Source: Anaerolineales bacterium (GTDB lineage: Bacteria > Chloroflexota > Anaerolineae > Anaerolineales > UBA6663). Taken from it: 5,084 nt of DNA. The DNA lies in the NCBI GenBank assembly GCA_017999235.1, contig JAGOBN010000360.1:1-5084 (forward strand), in the 5' to 3' direction. A model generated the notes under the pieces. That model was not told where the DNA came from and searched no databases. It worked only from the letters and a program-made list of their open reading frames with translations. The first letter of the stretch is position 1. Every line of letters begins with the position of its first letter. Below are positions 1-5,084 of the stretch, piece by piece. The position numbers were made by a program, and so were the translations under genes.

Positions 1-1931
1 GTGCCGTCGCCCACCAAAACAATGTAGGCCGGGCGCGGGCTCCAGGTGTGGTAGACCGTGGTCAGAAAGGCGCGCAACGCCTCCGGGGTGGGCCGGCCGG
101 CGCCGGCCGCGTCATAGACCGCGCGCACATCCTCCACCGCCACGCGCAAGCCCTGCGCCTCCCGCAGCGCCATCAGCGGACCCAGCGCGGGGATGAAATC
201 CGGGTGGGAGATGATCAGATAATCGGCGCCGGCCGCGCCGCTGAGCGGGACCGGCGCGCGCACCGCGGCCGGCGCCCGCACGCCGGGTTCGGCCACCACG
301 TGGTACCGGCGCGGTTGGCCGTTATCAGCCGGATCGGTGAAGGTCACCGCCCCCCCGGCCGCTTGCAGCGGCGCGAACAACTGCACCGGCTGAGCGGGAT
401 CCGTCACATCATAAACACGCAGGCCGGCTGAGGCGGTGAGCGCCACGGTGTAACGCAGGGGGCCGGCCGCGCCGGTCACGGTGGCGGCCGCGCCGGCCGC
501 CGCTGCCGCCCGCGCGTGCCGAACTTGAAAGGCGTCCAGCCAGACTCCATCCGGGTTTGGCACGCTGAGGGTCAGCGTGTTCAGGCCGGCCGCTAACCGC
601 CCGGCCGGCACCGTGACCGTGGTGGAGATCAGCGTCTGGCCGCTCCACAGCGCGGCGCCCAACTGCTCGCCGTTGACGGTCACCGCCACCTGATGGCTGC
701 CTTGCGTAAAGCCCAACAACCAGACGGTCAGCGTGGCGGGCTGGGCCGCTTCCACCGCCGTCAGCGGGAAGTCAAAGCGGCGTGTATCGGTGCCGGGCCG
801 GCTGAGGTATTCCCACATCCAGCGGTCGCCGTCCCAGCCGGGGGCGCAGCGGCAGCTGGAGGCGGTGTAGATGGCATTGGTCTCAAACCAGGCCTCGGTC
901 CAGGCGGCGCCGGCGGTGGTGACGCCGGCGGCCACGGCCGGCCGGCTGGCCAGACGCGGCACCGGGCCGGCGGCCACGCTCAGGCGATACACATCGCGGG
1001 CCGTATAGCGGTCAAAGCGCGGCGCGGCGTAAAACAGGAAGCGCTCGTTGGGCGCCTCCCAGGCCAGCGCCACCTCACCGCCGGCGCGCTCGAGGCGCAC
1101 CGTGGCCGGGTCCACGCTATCCACCGGGAAGCCGGCCGCTCGCAGCGCGGCATACGAGATGGCGGTCAGGCCGGCGGCCTCGACCTCGATCAAGGCTTCC
1201 GGGCCGGGCGCGGCTTGTATTTGGGCGGGAAGCGCTTGCGGCGGCGCGGCTTGGACCTGGGCGGGGTTGACGACGCTGGCCGCGAGCGCGGCCAGCAGCG
1301 GGTCGGCGGAGGCCGGCGCTGCCGCGGTCGGGGCCGGCGCCGCGAACTGCACGCGCACGCGCGCGTGGGTGGTGACGCGCAGGCCGGCGCCAGCCGGCAC
1401 AACCGGCCAGAACAGGACGCGCGCCAGGGTCACCCCGCGCAGGCTGCCCAAGACCGTCAAGGTGACGGCGCTGATGGGCGCGGGGCTAAGCCGGGCGGCG
1501 GGCAGGGAGGGATGCGGCGCGCCGTCCGGCCCAGGCAACTCCACCAGCGGCCAGGCGGCGTCCGCCAGCGGACCGGGCAGCGGCTGCCACGTTTGCTCCA
1601 GTTCCAGGATTTCCAGAGTGGGCGTGCCGCCGGCCGGCACGGCCACGAGCGCGGCCGCAAAGGGCAGGCGGGGCTGTCCAGGCTGGTCAGTGAGGGCGTA
1701 GCCGGGGACATCGACCTGCCAGCCGCCCGCCAGCGCGGGCGTCAGGGTGGGCGGCGCGGCGCGCCATTCCAGTGGCGCGGCGCGCCATTCCAGTGGCGCG
1801 GCGCGCCATTCCAGCGGCGCGCCCGCGACCGGGGTTGGCAGCGGGGTCTGAGCCCAACCCGAGCTGGGCAGAATCAGGATCATCAGACCGATCAGATGCG
1901 GCAGCCGGCGCCGCGCTGGGGGTAAACACAT
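1..1931 (-). CDS. Secreted C25 (gingipain-like) cysteine peptidase, N-terminal 643 residues, cut by window edge
   Basis: The frame is open from the ATG at 1931 to base 3 without a stop and continues off the window. An in-frame TAG four codons upstream makes 1931 the first possible ATG. Residues 1-27 form a Sec signal peptide (Arg7-9, hydrophobic 10-22, likely cleavage GWA/QT). Then come a Pro/Ala linker with three APLEWRA heptads (38-58) and a region resembling the C25 propeptide (about 62-200, with PGYALTDQPGQPRLPF). A segment at about 245-320 (IEVEAAGL, FLFYAAPRFDRYTARDVYRL) follows, then a beta-sandwich-like module (386-473, with VTVNGEQLGAALW, AAGLNTLTLSV and WLDAFQV). The start of the C25 fold is at about 568-643, with DYLIISHPDF (570-579) and AYIVLVGDGT at the edge. 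In this family the catalytic His and Cys lie after the VGD segment, so they are outside the window and activity cannot be judged. Cys360 and Cys362 form a CRC pair ahead of the sandwich. It is probably an exported, self-processed endopeptidase; its substrate is unknown. The family assignment rests on recognised motifs, not a search. Confidence 0.88.
   Translation of the reverse strand, partial: MCLPPARRRLPHLIGLMILILPSSGWAQTPLPTPVAGAPLEWRAAPLEWRAAPLEWRAAPPTLTPALAGGWQVDVPGYALTDQPGQPRLPFAAALVAVPAGGTPTLEILELEQTWQPLPGPLADAAWPLVELPGPDGAPHPSLPAARLSPAPISAVTLTVLGSLRGVTLARVLFWPVVPAGAGLRVTTHARVRVQFAAPAPTAAAPASADPLLAALAASVVNPAQVQAAPPQALPAQIQAAPGPEALIEVEAAGLTAISYAALRAAGFPVDSVDPATVRLERAGGEVALAWEAPNERFLFYAAPRFDRYTARDVYRLSVAAGPVPRLASRPAVAAGVTTAGAAWTEAWFETNAIYTASSCRCAPGWDGDRWMWEYLSRPGTDTRRFDFPLTAVEAAQPATLTVWLLGFTQGSHQVAVTVNGEQLGAALWSGQTLISTTVTVPAGRLAAGLNTLTLSVPNPDGVWLDAFQVRHARAAAAAGAAATVTGAAGPLRYTVALTASAGLRVYDVTDPAQPVQLFAPLQAAGGAVTFTDPADNGQPRRYHVVAEPGVRAPAAVRAPVPLSGAAGADYLIISHPDFIPALGPLMALREAQGLRVAVEDVRAVYDAAGAGRPTPEALRAFLTTVYHTWSPRPAYIVLVGDG
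1753..1815 (-). repeat. Three 21-bp tandem repeats inside the C25 peptidase gene
   Basis: Three head-to-tail copies of a 21-bp unit lie at 1753-1773, 1774-1794 and 1795-1815. The first two are identical and the third differs only in its last base. The length is a multiple of three, so the frame is kept and each copy encodes APLEWRA (residues 38-58), directly after the signal peptide. Near-perfect identity at the DNA level, third positions included, points to a recent duplication by slippage or unequal crossing-over. Copy number could therefore differ between strains. Each unit includes the 8-bp palindrome GGCGCGCC. Confidence 0.95.
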
Positions 1932-1993
1932 CGCCCCCCACTATAAGTCAACCCGGTGCGGCTGGGGAGGGTTGACGGCGGCGGGGGGCGATG
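1929..1993 (-). promoter_or_regulatory. Nested inverted repeats enclosing the C25 start codon; candidate start-sequestering hairpin
   Basis: Two perfect inverted repeats share nearly the same centre (about 1961). The outer arms are 11 bp: CATCGCCCCCC at 1929-1939 and GGGGGGCGATG at 1983-1993. The inner arms are 8 bp: GTCAACCC at 1947-1954 and GGGTTGAC at 1969-1976, around a 14-base loop. Between inner and outer arms are 7 and 6 unpaired bases. In the transcript of the peptidase gene the 3' outer arm is exactly the G-run (the only Shine-Dalgarno-like sequence) plus the AUG, so folding would hide the ribosome entry site. TATAGT at 1940-1945 lies inside the dyad, 8 bases ahead of the ATG, and could serve as a -10 box for a near-leaderless transcript lacking the 5' arm. 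I see no matching -35. The repeats are directly visible; the regulatory role is inferred. An operator for a dimeric repressor is the main alternative. Confidence 0.55.
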
Positions 1994-2002
1994 ATTTGGG
2001 CG

Positions 2003-2029
2003 AAAATTAACGCCGGCGCGCTCAGCGCG
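2003..2029 (-). terminator. Weak terminator-like element at the stop codon of the 248-residue gene
   Basis: On the minus strand the stop codon TGA (2024-2022) forms the loop of a small CGCGC/GCGCG stem (2029-2025 with 2021-2017). A CCGGCG stretch and then the T-rich run TTAATTTT (2010-2003) follow. The stem is only 5 bp, its loop is the stop codon itself, and the T-run is interrupted and set 6 bases away. This is at best a leaky intrinsic terminator. It is reported because it is the only T-rich run seen after any gene here and it falls at the end of the coupled operon. Confidence 0.25.
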
Positions 2030-2768
2030 TCTGTAAATCCAGCTCCCAGATCACGTTATTGGGATCCGTGTTGATGGCGGACGCGCCCACGAGCTGGACG
2101 TTGCCGAGCCGGGCGTTGATCTGATCAGCGGCCGGCTGCAGCAGGCTGGTCGGCAGCGCCACCCATCCGAAAGGCGTATCGCCCATGTCGAGCACGTGCG
2201 CGGCCGCGCTTTGCAGAGCCAGCGGCTCGCCGGGCAGGTCGGAAAGCTGGAAGGTCGCCGCCACTTCCATCCCGCCCAGGTCGGCCAATTGGCCGGAGAC
2301 GATCACCTGCTCGTCGTTCACCAGGCGCACTTTGCCGGTTTCGGCCACAAAACCGATCTCGGGGCCGAGAATGTATTTCACATAGGAGCTGATCTCGTCT
2401 TCGCTAAAGGCAAAGGTCAGCGCCTGCCCGGGCGCGATGGCGTTGAGGGCGGCCAGCTTCTGCTCGAAGACCACGGCCTTGGCGGGGTCGGAGCCCACCG
2501 GGCGATTGAGCGCGGTCAGGGCCGCCGCGCCGATCACGACGCCGCCGGAGAAGAAACAAGCGGCGGTGATAAAGACCAGCACGCCGACGATGATCACCAG
2601 GCGCACGACCGTCTTTTCACTCAGGCCGGTATGGATCGTGGTTTGGTTTTTAACCACATCCCGGCCGGCCACATCGCCGCCCACGGTGAGGTCGCCGGCG
2701 CTGTCGAGATGGGCGCCGCCGGCGGGCGGTTGCGGCTCCGGGCGTGGGGGTTCAGAAGGTGTGCTCAT
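2022..2768 (-). CDS. Membrane-anchored protein of unknown function with GGDVAGRD segment and YpmS/DUF2140-like outer domain
   Basis: This is a 248-residue protein that I do not recognise as a named family. Residues 1-20 are rich in Pro, Glu and Gly. Residues 24-37 read AGDLTVGGDVAGRD, a Gly-Asp-Val pattern. Residues 53-87 form one long hydrophobic stretch, preceded by Lys52 and Arg56, which favours an N-in, C-out topology; a hairpin of two short helices is possible. Residues about 95-248 are extracytoplasmic if there is one crossing. They run FAFSEDEISSYV, VRLVNDEQVIVSGQLADLGGMEV, FGWVALPTSLL, then an amphipathic DQINARLG. That order (a sheet-rich domain opening with a 'sedEi' helix, then v.l....v.vsG, then lP.sll) resembles YpmS/DUF2140 and related lipid-binding proteins; this is inference from layout. 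The start was chosen because its ATG overlaps the cytidine deaminase stop (ATGA) and has AAGGG five bases upstream. Longer upstream reading in this frame would run over the deaminase gene in the wrong frame. It is likely co-translated with the deaminase. Confidence 0.8.
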   Translation of the reverse strand: MSTPSEPPRPEPQPPAGGAHLDSAGDLTVGGDVAGRDVVKNQTTIHTGLSEKTVVRLVIIVGVLVFITAACFFSGGVVIGAAALTALNRPVGSDPAKAVVFEQKLAALNAIAPGQALTFAFSEDEISSYVKYILGPEIGFVAETGKVRLVNDEQVIVSGQLADLGGMEVAATFQLSDLPGEPLALQSAAAHVLDMGDTPFGWVALPTSLLQPAADQINARLGNVQLVGASAINTDPNNVIWELDLQTR

Positions 2769-2778
2769 ACGGTCCCTT
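2765..2778 (-). promoter_or_regulatory. ATGA stop/start overlap and Shine-Dalgarno site of the 248-residue gene
   Basis: The TGA of the cytidine deaminase (2767-2765) shares two bases with the ATG (2768-2766) of the next gene. AAGGG at 2778-2774 sits five bases ahead of that ATG, the clearest Shine-Dalgarno match in the window. Together they fix the start of the 248-residue protein and indicate coupled translation. Confidence 0.75.
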
Positions 2779-3178
2779 GGGGCGGCAAATGTTGCGGGCC
2801 GAAGGCGTCCGGCAGCAAGGCGCCCACGCTGGTGCGGCGGGTGATGACGCCCTGCCCATCCACGATCAGCACGATCGTTTCCAATCCAAATTCGGCCAGC
2901 CCCTGGCGGCAGGCGCCGCAGGGCGAGCCGGCGTTCTCGGTGGCCACGGCGATGGCCGTGAAGTGCCGTTCGCCTTCGGACACGGCTTTGACCAGGGCCA
3001 CGCGTTCGGCGCACAGGGTCAGCGGATACACCGCGTTCTCGATATTGCCGCCGTCGTAGATCCGGCCGGAGGCCGCCAGCAGCGCGGCGCCAACGCGGTA
3101 GCGTGAGTACGGGGCATACGCCCACTGCCGCGCTTCCAGTGCGCGGGCGGCCAGGCTGGCGGAATCAAAATCATTCAT
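2765..3178 (-). CDS. cdd: Cytidine deaminase
   Basis: This 137-residue protein is the usual length of the small homotetrameric cytidine deaminases. The enzyme hydrolyses cytidine and deoxycytidine to uridine and deoxyuridine plus ammonia, a cytoplasmic pyrimidine-salvage step. The family signature is complete: AYAPYSRYRVGAALL near the N-terminus (20-34), the substrate-binding NIEN (45-48), CAERVAL with zinc ligand Cys56 and proton-shuttling Glu58, and PCGACRQ with zinc ligands Cys87 and Cys90. No key residue is missing. The ATG at 3178 lies 8 bp inside the end of the CorC-like gene, and the stop overlaps the next start by ATGA, so it sits in the middle of a coupled unit. No good Shine-Dalgarno precedes it, which fits re-initiation after the upstream gene. 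cdd is often found close to corC/hlyC-type genes in the ybeY-dgkA-cdd-era neighbourhood of other bacteria, and this arrangement echoes that. Confidence 0.96.
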   Translation of the reverse strand: MNDFDSASLAARALEARQWAYAPYSRYRVGAALLAASGRIYDGGNIENAVYPLTLCAERVALVKAVSEGERHFTAIAVATENAGSPCGACRQGLAEFGLETIVLIVDGQGVITRRTSVGALLPDAFGPQHLPPQGTV

Positions 3179-4565
3179 GGGCGGGGTTTTCCACAGGCGG
3201 CAGGGGCTGGGTGCCGTTGCCCCGCCGCGGCGGTTCCGGCCGCGGCGGTTCCGCCGGCGGTGTTTCCACCGGCGGCGCGGGCAGCAGGCGGGTGGCGCGC
3301 ACCTTGCGGATGCGCCGGCCGGTGACGGTTAGGACCTCGAACTGCACGCCCTCGGCGGCGGCGGACTCGCCCGCCGCGGGGATGTGGCCGAGCTGGCTGT
3401 AAATAAAGCCCCCCAGCGAGTCGCTGTCGTCGCTGGGCAGCCTCACGCCCAGCAGTTCGTTGACCTCATCCAGGTCCAGGCGGGCGTCAAAGATATAGTC
3501 GGCGTCACTCAGCCGCTCAATGTAGGATTCTTCATCGCCGTCGTATTCATCGCGGATATCGCCGACGATCTCCTCGACAATGTCTTCCAGCGTGACGATG
3601 CCGGCCGTGCCGCCGTACTCATCCACCACCACGGCAATGTGGATGCGCTTTTGCTGCAGTTCCGCCAGCAGGTCGTTGGCCTTCTTGGTCTCCGGCACAA
3701 AATAGGCCGGCCGCAGCAGCCCGCGCAGCGGCGCCTCCACTTCGCCGGCGCGCCAGGCGCGCAGCAGGTCCTTCACATACAAAATGCCGACGATATGGTC
3801 AATGCTGCCTTCGTAGATCGGCGCGCGGCTGTGGCCGGCGTCCAGCAGGGCATCCACGGCTTCCACCCGCCGCGTCTCCACATCCAGGGCCAGCACGTCG
3901 ATGCGCGGCACCATCAGCTCGCGGACCCAGGTCTCGCTGATCTCAAAGATCGAGTAGATCATCTCTTTCTCGTCTTCTTCGATCGCGCCGCCTTCTTCGC
4001 CGGCGTCCACCAGCGTCTTGATCTCTTCCTCGGTCACCAGCGGCGCGCGCTGGCCGGCCACCGGCGCCGAGATCCGCGACGCCAGCCATAAGGTCAGCCG
4101 CACCACCGGCGCCAGCAGCCAGATCAGGGCGCCGACCAAGGGCGCGAAATACAGCGCCGCTTGCTCCGGGTTGCGCAGCGCCAGCGCTTCCGGCAGGAAC
4201 TCGCCCAGGCTGACCACCAGAATGGTGACGAGCAGCAAGCCCAGCGAGAACAGCACGCCTTCTGCCGGCGCGCTGAGGGTCACCCATTGCTGCACGGCCG
4301 CATCCAGCGGCTGGGCGAACAGCAGCGCCGCCAGGCCGGCCAAGCCAAAGCGGCAGAACGTCTGCGTCAGGCGTAGGGTGGCCAGCAGCGCGGTGGCGGC
4401 CTCGGCCACGCGCAGCGCCCGTTCCGCGCCGCCATCGCCGGCCTCCGCCCATTGGCGCAGGCGCCCGCGCGAGGCGTTCACCAGCGCCGCCCGGCCGGCG
4501 GCCAAGAAGCCGTTCACCAGCAGCAGGCTGATAATCGCGATGAGGCCCGTGGTGTAATCCAACAT
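3171..4565 (-). CDS. CorC/HlyC-type (CNNM, DUF21-CBS) membrane protein, putative divalent-cation transporter or regulator
   Basis: A 464-residue protein with the usual domain order. First is a DUF21/CNNM membrane domain (about 5-165) with hydrophobic segments near 5-30, 57-84, 103-126 and 137-163. An acidic linker helix ([25 protein letters not shown], in two parts at 179-190 and 191-203) follows. Then come a CBS pair (about 217-340) with [30 protein letters not shown] and the hallmark [25 protein letters not shown], a CorC_HlyC C-terminal domain (about 352-426), and a proline-rich tail (429-464). The family is linked to Mg2+ or Co2+ efflux and homeostasis, with the CBS pair sensing nucleotide; the HlyC 'hemolysin' name is historical. 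Oddities: GRAAL (24-28) stands where a Glu usually precedes Ala-Leu in the first helix, and GEFLPEAL (121-128) has Pro-Glu where Pro-Lys is common. The ATG at 4565 is the only start after an in-frame TAA ten codons upstream; no Shine-Dalgarno is apparent. Confidence 0.92.
   Translation of the reverse strand: MLDYTTGLIAIISLLLVNGFLAAGRAALVNASRGRLRQWAEAGDGGAERALRVAEAATALLATLRLTQTFCRFGLAGLAALLFAQPLDAAVQQWVTLSAPAEGVLFSLGLLLVTILVVSLGEFLPEALALRNPEQAALYFAPLVGALIWLLAPVVRLTLWLASRISAPVAGQRAPLVTEEEIKTLVDAGEEGGAIEEDEKEMIYSIFEISETWVRELMVPRIDVLALDVETRRVEAVDALLDAGHSRAPIYEGSIDHIVGILYVKDLLRAWRAGEVEAPLRGLLRPAYFVPETKKANDLLAELQQKRIHIAVVVDEYGGTAGIVTLEDIVEEIVGDIRDEYDGDEESYIERLSDADYIFDARLDLDEVNELLGVRLPSDDSDSLGGFIYSQLGHIPAAGESAAAEGVQFEVLTVTGRRIRKVRATRLLPAPPVETPPAEPPRPEPPRRGNGTQPLPPVENPAHE
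3225..3253 (-). repeat. Imperfect 15-bp tandem duplication in the proline-rich tail of the CorC-like protein
   Basis: The 15-bp unit CCGCGGCGGTTCCGG (plus strand, 3225-3239) is followed directly by a second copy matching at 14 positions (3240-3253). In the protein it gives the [10 protein letters not shown] part of the C-terminal Pro/Glu/Arg tail. It is a small in-frame low-complexity repeat, consistent with a disordered tail lengthened by slippage. Confidence 0.6.
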
Positions 4566-4595
4566 ACCGTTACGCTGTGTGCTAGTCAGGGGTTA

Positions 4596-4608
4596 GGGGC
4601 TTAGCCCC
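4596..4608 (-). other. Small GC-rich hairpin between glmU-type gene and CorC-like gene
   Basis: GGGGC-TAA-GCCCC on the minus strand can form a 5-bp stem with a 3-base loop, 14 bases after the stop of the glmU-type gene. No T-run follows, so it is not a convincing intrinsic terminator. The rest of the 57-bp gap (4566-4622) shows no recognisable promoter or ribosome binding site. It may be an RNA-end stabiliser or incidental. Confidence 0.3.
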
Positions 4609-4622
4609 GGGCCCTCATCCAC

Positions 4623-5084
4623 TTATCCCTTGAGCTTTCGAATAACCCGCGCCGGCACGCCCACCGCTAGACTATCCGCCGGGACGTCCTTGGTGACCAC
4701 CGAACCGGCCCCGGTGCGGGCGCCGGCGCCCACGGTCAGCGGCGCCACCAGCATGGTGTCGCTGCCAATGAAAACCCGCTCGCCGATAACGGTCTTGTGC
4801 TTGCGCACCCCGTCATAATTGCAGGTGATTGTCCCGGCGCCGATATTGGTCTCCGCGCCGATGACGGTGTCGCCGACATAGGAAAAATGCCCCATCTTCA
4901 CGCCCGGCCCCAGTGTGCTGTTCTTGATCTCGCCGAAGTTGCCCAGGTGGACGCCGTCTTCCAGCCGCGCCCCCAGGCGCAAATGCGCGAACGGCCCCAC
5001 CTCCACATCGTCCCCCAACCAGGCGCCCTCCAGCACGGAGGCCTCCACCTGGCAGCGCTCGCCCATGCGGGTATCGCGCAGGAT
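4623..5084 (-). CDS. glmU: Glucosamine-1-phosphate N-acetyltransferase domain of GlmU (C-terminal 153 residues; 5' part outside window)
   Basis: The visible part is a left-handed beta-helix of hexapeptide repeats with the GlmU acetyltransferase signature: [44 protein letters not shown] and [12 protein letters not shown]. This domain acetylates glucosamine-1-phosphate with acetyl-CoA before uridylylation, giving UDP-GlcNAc for peptidoglycan. In fragment numbering Arg36, Lys54, His66 (catalytic base), Tyr69, Asn80, Asn89 and Lys95 have exactly the spacing of E. coli Arg333, Lys351, His363, Tyr366, Asn377, Asn386 and Lys392 as I recall them, so the active site looks intact. Variants are GNFGE for the usual GNFVE and KMGHFSY for KANHLTY. 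The end, [12 protein letters not shown], is the ending common in other hexapeptide acyltransferases rather than the longer tail of E. coli GlmU. Whether an N-terminal uridyltransferase domain is fused cannot be seen. ATG at 5066 is internal and not the start. The gene ends 57 bp before the CorC-like gene. Confidence 0.88.
   Translation of the reverse strand: MLRDTRMGERCQVEASVLEGAWLGDDVEVGPFAHLRLGARLEDGVHLGNFGEIKNSTLGPGVKMGHFSYVGDTVIGAETNIGAGTITCNYDGVRKHKTVIGERVFIGSDTMLVAPLTVGAGARTGAGSVVTKDVPADSLAVGVPARVIRKLKG

Noticed and set aside
693..1925. Long open frame on the plus strand (410 codons) opposite the peptidase gene
   Set aside because: Composition is Gly/Arg/Gln-rich with no recognisable domain. 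It mirrors the third-position GC bias of the minus-strand gene, whose translation has a signal peptide and clear C25-type motifs.
1940..1952. TTGACT followed by TATAGT as a classical -35/-10 promoter
   Set aside because: The two hexamers are adjacent rather than 16-18 bp apart, so they cannot act together as a standard promoter. Only the -10-like part is kept as a possibility.
1961..1990. G-quadruplex-forming sequence on the plus strand in the 90-bp gap
   Set aside because: G-runs are present, but only three are well separated and the last needs an 11-base loop. The inverted-repeat arms explain the same bases better.
2196..3059. Plus-strand open frame of 287 codons across cdd and the 248-residue gene
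   Set aside because: It lies opposite cytidine deaminase, whose zinc-site motifs are unmistakable, and spans two coupled genes. It is a GC-driven shadow.
2769..3125. Upstream extension of the 248-residue protein to an ATG at 3125
   Set aside because: The extension would overlap almost the whole cytidine deaminase gene in another frame and gives an Arg-rich sequence. The ATGA overlap and AAGGG site support the start at 2768.
3384..4091. Plus-strand open frame of 235 codons opposite the CorC-like gene
   Set aside because: The minus strand carries complete CBS and CorC_HlyC motifs here. The plus translation has no recognisable pattern.
4588..4608. Intrinsic terminator after the glmU-type gene
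   Set aside because: The stem is 5 bp and no T-run follows in the direction of transcription.

Overview
This window is a very GC-rich (about two-thirds G+C by eye), densely coded bacterial segment. All five genes I can support lie on the minus strand, so biological order runs from high to low coordinates: a glmU-type acetyltransferase (3' part only), a CorC/HlyC-type membrane CBS protein, cytidine deaminase, an unrecognised membrane-anchored 248-residue protein, and the N-terminal 643 residues of a secreted C25 (gingipain-like) peptidase that runs off the left edge. The composition, the style of the C25 protein (Ala/Gly/Pro-rich, signal peptide, C25-type N-terminal modules) and the gene mix suggest a member of the Chloroflexota, class Anaerolineae or a relative. 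That placement is inference from protein style, not from a marker gene.

Layout: 5084-4623 is the C-terminal left-handed beta-helix of GlmU with its acetyltransferase residues intact. A 57-bp gap containing a small GGGGC/GCCCC hairpin leads to the CorC-like gene (4565-3171), which ends in a proline-rich tail. It overlaps the cytidine deaminase start by 8 bp. The deaminase (3178-2765) overlaps the next gene by the tetranucleotide ATGA, so genes two to four look like one translationally coupled unit. The 248-residue protein (2768-2022) has a proline-rich head, a Gly-Asp-Val-x-Gly-Arg-Asp segment, one long hydrophobic stretch and a C-terminal domain whose layout recalls lipid-binding YpmS/DUF2140 proteins. 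A 90-bp gap then separates it from the C25 peptidase gene (start 1931).

The most unusual part is that 90-bp gap. It carries two almost concentric perfect inverted repeats, 11-bp outer arms and 8-bp inner arms. The outer 3' arm consists of the G-run plus the ATG of the peptidase gene. On a read-through transcript from the upstream operon this would bury the start codon in a hairpin. The second structural oddity is a nearly perfect 21-bp triplication just after the signal peptide of the peptidase (three copies of the heptapeptide APLEWRA).

Functionally the first three genes are housekeeping (cell-wall precursor synthesis, membrane/ion homeostasis, pyrimidine salvage). The last two belong to the cell envelope or exterior. 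No RNA genes, CRISPR arrays, insertion sequences or clear phage genes were seen, and no non-coding stretch exceeds 90 bp.
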